Source of the DNA: Arthrobacter ulcerisalmonis
Lineage (GTDB): Bacteria; Actinomycetota; Actinomycetes; Actinomycetales; Micrococcaceae
Direction of reading: 5' to 3'
Length of the DNA: 64,000 nucleotides
NCBI RefSeq assembly: GCF_900609065.1
Contig: NZ_UXAU01000009.1
Location: 62,001 to 126,000, forward strand
Part shown: piece by piece, positions 61,700 to 64,000 of the stretch
How positions within the stretch are numbered: the stretch's first letter is position 1
How the letters are laid out: each line of letters starts with the position of its first letter
The notes under the pieces: generated by a model
Told to the model about the DNA's origin: nothing
What the model saw: only the letters and a program-made list of their open reading frames with translations
Database searches by the model: none
Made by a program: the position numbers and the translations under genes

Positions 61700-62029
61700 A
61701 TGGCACAGAAAGTAAACATCATCCTCGTTGATGATCTGGATGGGGGCTCTGCAGACGAGAACGTGAAGTTTGCCCTTGATGGGGCAAGCTACGAGATTGA
61801 CCTTTCGGCAGCGAATGCTGCCGAACTGCGTGAAGTATTGCAGCGTTATGTCGACGCTGGGCGCAAAGCTTCCGGTGGCCGCACTGTCCGGGCGAAGTCA
61901 ACGGCAGGCAGTCGGAACAACGATTCTGCACAGATTCGCCAGTGGGCTCGCGACAACGGCTACACCGTGAATAGCCGGGGCCGCATTCAAGCCGAAATTC
62001 AGGAAGCCTTCCACAAGGCCAATTCCTGA
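61700..62029 (+). CDS. lsr2: Lsr2 family nucleoid-associated protein
   Basis: A 109-residue H-NS-like xenogeneic silencer of actinobacteria that coats AT-rich DNA. The N-terminal oligomerisation domain (A-Q-K-V-N-I-I-L-V-D-D-L-D-G-G-S-A, then Y-E-I-D-L-S-A-A-N-A) is followed by a basic linker (about 55-72). The C-terminal DNA-binding domain has Q-I-R-Q-W-A-R-D-N-G-Y-T-V and the minor-groove R-G-R hook in S-R-G-R-I. Its own 144-bp upstream gap is more AT-rich than its surroundings, which would fit self-binding (inference). The ATG has AGGAAG upstream. Confidence 0.95.
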   Translation: MAQKVNIILVDDLDGGSADENVKFALDGASYEIDLSAANAAELREVLQRYVDAGRKASGGRTVRAKSTAGSRNNDSAQIRQWARDNGYTVNSRGRIQAEIQEAFHKANS

Positions 62030-62051
62030 TTCTGCCTTGATAGGTCTGGAT

Positions 62052-62081
62052 GCTCTGTCCCACCGATTGGTGGGGCAGGGC
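62052..62081 (+). terminator. hairpin after lsr2
   Basis: A 13-bp stem including two G-T pairs (GCTCTGTCCCACC with GGTGGGGCAGGGC), loop GATT, 22 bp after the lsr2 stop. There is a weak T-content downstream. Confidence 0.7.
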
Positions 62082-62402
62082 ATCGGCGTTTAAGCCAGTA
62101 CGCTGAACTGAAAGTCCGAGAATGACCCCGCTAAAGTGGCGGGCACGAATGCGTTATTGCAAGGACGGGCATTGACTTCTATTACTGCGGCAAGGGGCCT
62201 GCTCACAAGATCCCCAGTGCGGGAAGGCGACGACAAGGAGCGGCGCGGCGATGGTCACGCGCGGGGAAGGCGCTACGGGGTCCGGCCGGACCCGCAGAAT
62301 CCGCAGAAGAAACCACTGCGGTTTCCCCTGTGGCGAACACGCTCCCCAATGGGTAGCTGGCCACGTAGCATCGAAGAACGTCGTAGCTAGGAGTGTGGCG
62401 AA
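62082..62402 (+). other. 321-bp leader region upstream of clpC
   Basis: The gap between the lsr2 terminator and clpC should hold the clpC promoter. TTGACT at 62172 is a possible -35. The same TTG also opens a frame of 72 codons to 62390 with AAGGA six bases before it, coding a very Arg-rich product (E-R-R-G-D-G-H-A-R-G-R-R-Y-G) that ends 12 bp before clpC. I do not call it a gene because its third-position G+C and composition look weak. AGGAG lies 9 bp before the clpC ATG. Confidence 0.4.
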
Positions 62403-64000
62403 ATGTTTGAGCGATTTACGGACCGTGCCCGTCGCGTAGTGGTGCTTGCCCAAGAAGAGGCACGCATGCTGAACCACAATTACATCGGTACCGAACACAT
62501 CCTCTTGGGTCTGATCCATGAAGGTGAGGGCGTTGCCGCCAAGGCTCTTGAGTCTTTGAGCATTTCGCTCGACGGCGTTCGCGAGCAGGTGCAGGAGATC
62601 ATCGGCCAGGGCCAGCAGGCTCCGTCCGGTCACATCCCCTTCACGCCGCGCGCCAAGAAGGTGCTGGAGCTGTCGCTCCGCGAGGCACTCCAGCTGGGCC
62701 ACAACTACATTGGCACGGAGCACATCCTGCTTGGCCTGATCCGGGAAGGTGAAGGTGTAGCTGCCCAGGTGCTGGTCAAGCTTGGCGCCGACCTCAACCG
62801 GGTCCGCCAGCAGGTCATCCAGCTCCTCTCCGGCTACCAGGGCAAGGAAACCACCGGCGTCGGCCCGGGCCAGCCCGAAGGAACTCCGGCCGGTTCGGTG
62901 GTGCTGGACCAGTTCGGCCGCAACCTGACCCAGGCTGCCCGCGAGAACAAGCTGGACCCGGTCATTGGCCGCGAGCAGGAGATGGAACGCGTCATGCAGA
63001 TCCTCTCCCGCCGCACCAAGAACAACCCGGTCCTGATCGGTGAGCCGGGCGTCGGCAAGACGGCCGTCGTCGAGGGTCTCGCCCAGGCGATTGTCCGCGG
63101 CGACGTTCCGGAGACCATCAAGGACAAGCAGCTCTACACCTTGGACCTCGGTTCCTTGGTGGCCGGCTCACGCTACCGCGGTGACTTCGAAGAGCGGCTG
63201 AAGAAGGTCCTCAAGGAAATCCGCACCCGCGGCGACATCATCCTCTTCATCGACGAGATCCACACCCTGGTGGGTGCCGGTGCCGCTGAAGGTGCCATCG
63301 ATGCTGCCTCGATCCTCAAGCCCATGCTGGCTCGCGGCGAGCTGCAGACCATCGGTGCCACCACGCTGGATGAGTACCGCAAGCACATCGAGAAGGACGC
63401 GGCGCTGGAGCGCAGGTTCCAGCCGATCCAAGTCAAGGAACCCTCCGTGGCGCACGCCATTGAGATCCTCAAGGGCCTGCGTGATCGGTACGAGGCGCAC
63501 CACCGCGTCACGATTACCGACGGCGCCCTGGCCTCCGCTGCCAGCCTCGCCGAGCGTTACATCTCTGACCGCTTCCTGCCGGACAAGGCGATCGACCTGA
63601 TCGATGAAGCTGGTGCGCGGTTGCGTATCCGCCGGATGACCGCTCCGCCGGAGCTCAAGGCCATGGACGAGCGCATCGCTGAACTCAAGATGGAAAAAGA
63701 GTCTGCGATTGACGCCCAGGACTTCGAGGGTGCCGCTTCACTCCGTGACAAGGAGCAGAAGATGATCACCGAGCGTTCCGAAAAGGAACGCCACTGGAAG
63801 TCCGGCGGCATGGATGAGATCTCCGAGGTAAACGAAGACCTCATCGCTGAAGTGCTGGCGATCTCCACCGGCATCCCGGTCTTCAAGCTGACCGAGGAAG
63901 AATCCTCGCGACTGCTCAAGATGGAAGATGAGCTGCACAAGCGTGTGGTTGGCCAGAACGAGGCCATCAAGGCCTTGTCTCAGGCGATCCGCCGTACCCG
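62403..64000 (+). CDS. clpC: ATP-dependent Clp protease ATPase subunit ClpC, 3'-truncated
   Basis: The first 532 residues of the Hsp100 unfoldase that feeds ClpP; the gene runs off the right edge. It has two N-terminal Clp-N repeats (each with [14 protein letters not shown]), then AAA+ domain 1 with Walker A G-E-P-G-V-G-K-T at about 213 and Walker [10 protein letters not shown], and a UVR-type middle domain ([17 protein letters not shown]). The second AAA+ domain starts at [11 protein letters not shown]. The M-domain and N-repeats mark ClpC rather than ClpB. Confidence 0.96.
   Translation, partial: MFERFTDRARRVVVLAQEEARMLNHNYIGTEHILLGLIHEGEGVAAKALESLSISLDGVREQVQEIIGQGQQAPSGHIPFTPRAKKVLELSLREALQLGHNYIGTEHILLGLIREGEGVAAQVLVKLGADLNRVRQQVIQLLSGYQGKETTGVGPGQPEGTPAGSVVLDQFGRNLTQAARENKLDPVIGREQEMERVMQILSRRTKNNPVLIGEPGVGKTAVVEGLAQAIVRGDVPETIKDKQLYTLDLGSLVAGSRYRGDFEERLKKVLKEIRTRGDIILFIDEIHTLVGAGAAEGAIDAASILKPMLARGELQTIGATTLDEYRKHIEKDAALERRFQPIQVKEPSVAHAIEILKGLRDRYEAHHRVTITDGALASAASLAERYISDRFLPDKAIDLIDEAGARLRIRRMTAPPELKAMDERIAELKMEKESAIDAQDFEGAASLRDKEQKMITERSEKERHWKSGGMDEISEVNEDLIAEVLAISTGIPVFKLTEEESSRLLKMEDELHKRVVGQNEAIKALSQAIRRT

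Noticed and set aside
62403..64000. Calling the right-edge gene clpB.
   Set aside because: The middle region is a short UVR-type domain and not the long coiled-coil of ClpB, and the N-terminal repeats match ClpC.

Overview
The window is GC-rich, gene-dense DNA from an actinobacterium. Gene content and order (ppa-dacB-DUF2342-tilS-hpt-ftsH-folEPBK-DUF3180-PH-PH-DUF2520-panC, then lysS-lsr2-clpC), Lsr2, IdeR/DtxR-type iron control and actinobacterial LysS point to the Micrococcaceae, most likely Arthrobacter in the broad sense (Paenarthrobacter/Pseudarthrobacter). This placement rests on reading the sequence, not on a database search. No rRNA, tRNA, CRISPR array, transposase, integrase or phage gene was seen.

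Layout. 1-5.7 kb: mixed metabolic genes (alpha/beta hydrolase cut by the window edge, PfkB sugar kinase, an orphan sulfonate/nitrate/taurine-type binding protein, RibD-C reductase, Cof-type phosphatase, glycerophosphodiesterase). 5.7-10.6 kb: a minus-strand c-di-GMP module of a soluble hybrid histidine kinase, a GGDEF-EAL enzyme and an EAL protein with altered catalytic residues, with a small protein of possible STAS-like fold read divergently. 10.6-13.2 kb: methyltransferase, glycerate kinase, DUF6328 protein. 13.4-19 kb: a block resembling a general-stress group (GSP39-like SDR, acidic disordered protein, large catalase, formaldehyde-type zinc dehydrogenase, two small unknowns). 19-31.7 kb: SDR, uracil permease and RutE-like nitroreductase (divergent), phosphoglucomutase, ArgP/LysG regulator and LysE/ArgO exporter (divergent with a LysR box), small membrane proteins, amidase, rhodanese, lipid kinase, serS. 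32-39 kb: a frameshifted AbiEi-like gene, HAD and histidine phosphatases, a SatD-like protein, an iron-regulated pair (siderophore-interacting protein and IucB-type acetyltransferase sharing an IdeR box), DUF429 protein, carboxylesterase.

39-64 kb is the conserved housekeeping core: cell wall (dacB), tRNA(Ile) lysidine (tilS), purine salvage (hpt), membrane protease (ftsH), folate synthesis (folE, folP, folB, folK, tightly overlapping), pantothenate (panC), lysS, the xenogeneic silencer lsr2 and clpC, which runs off the right edge. Two accessory blocks interrupt it. A SipW signal-peptidase cassette with three candidate surface substrates lies between hpt and ftsH. An MFS transporter, two paralogous hydrolases and a decayed VOC fragment lie between panC and lysS.

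The most interesting non-coding content is a set of short palindromic or tandem elements at gene 3' ends: a 59-bp element present twice, a 32-33-bp repeat starting directly after TAA stop codons at two loci, and several long near-perfect hairpins. Other items worth a check are a possible ACG start codon, a clean frameshift in an HTH-nuclease gene, and readable operators (LysR T-N11-A, IdeR box, a MarR/HxlR-like inverted repeat).
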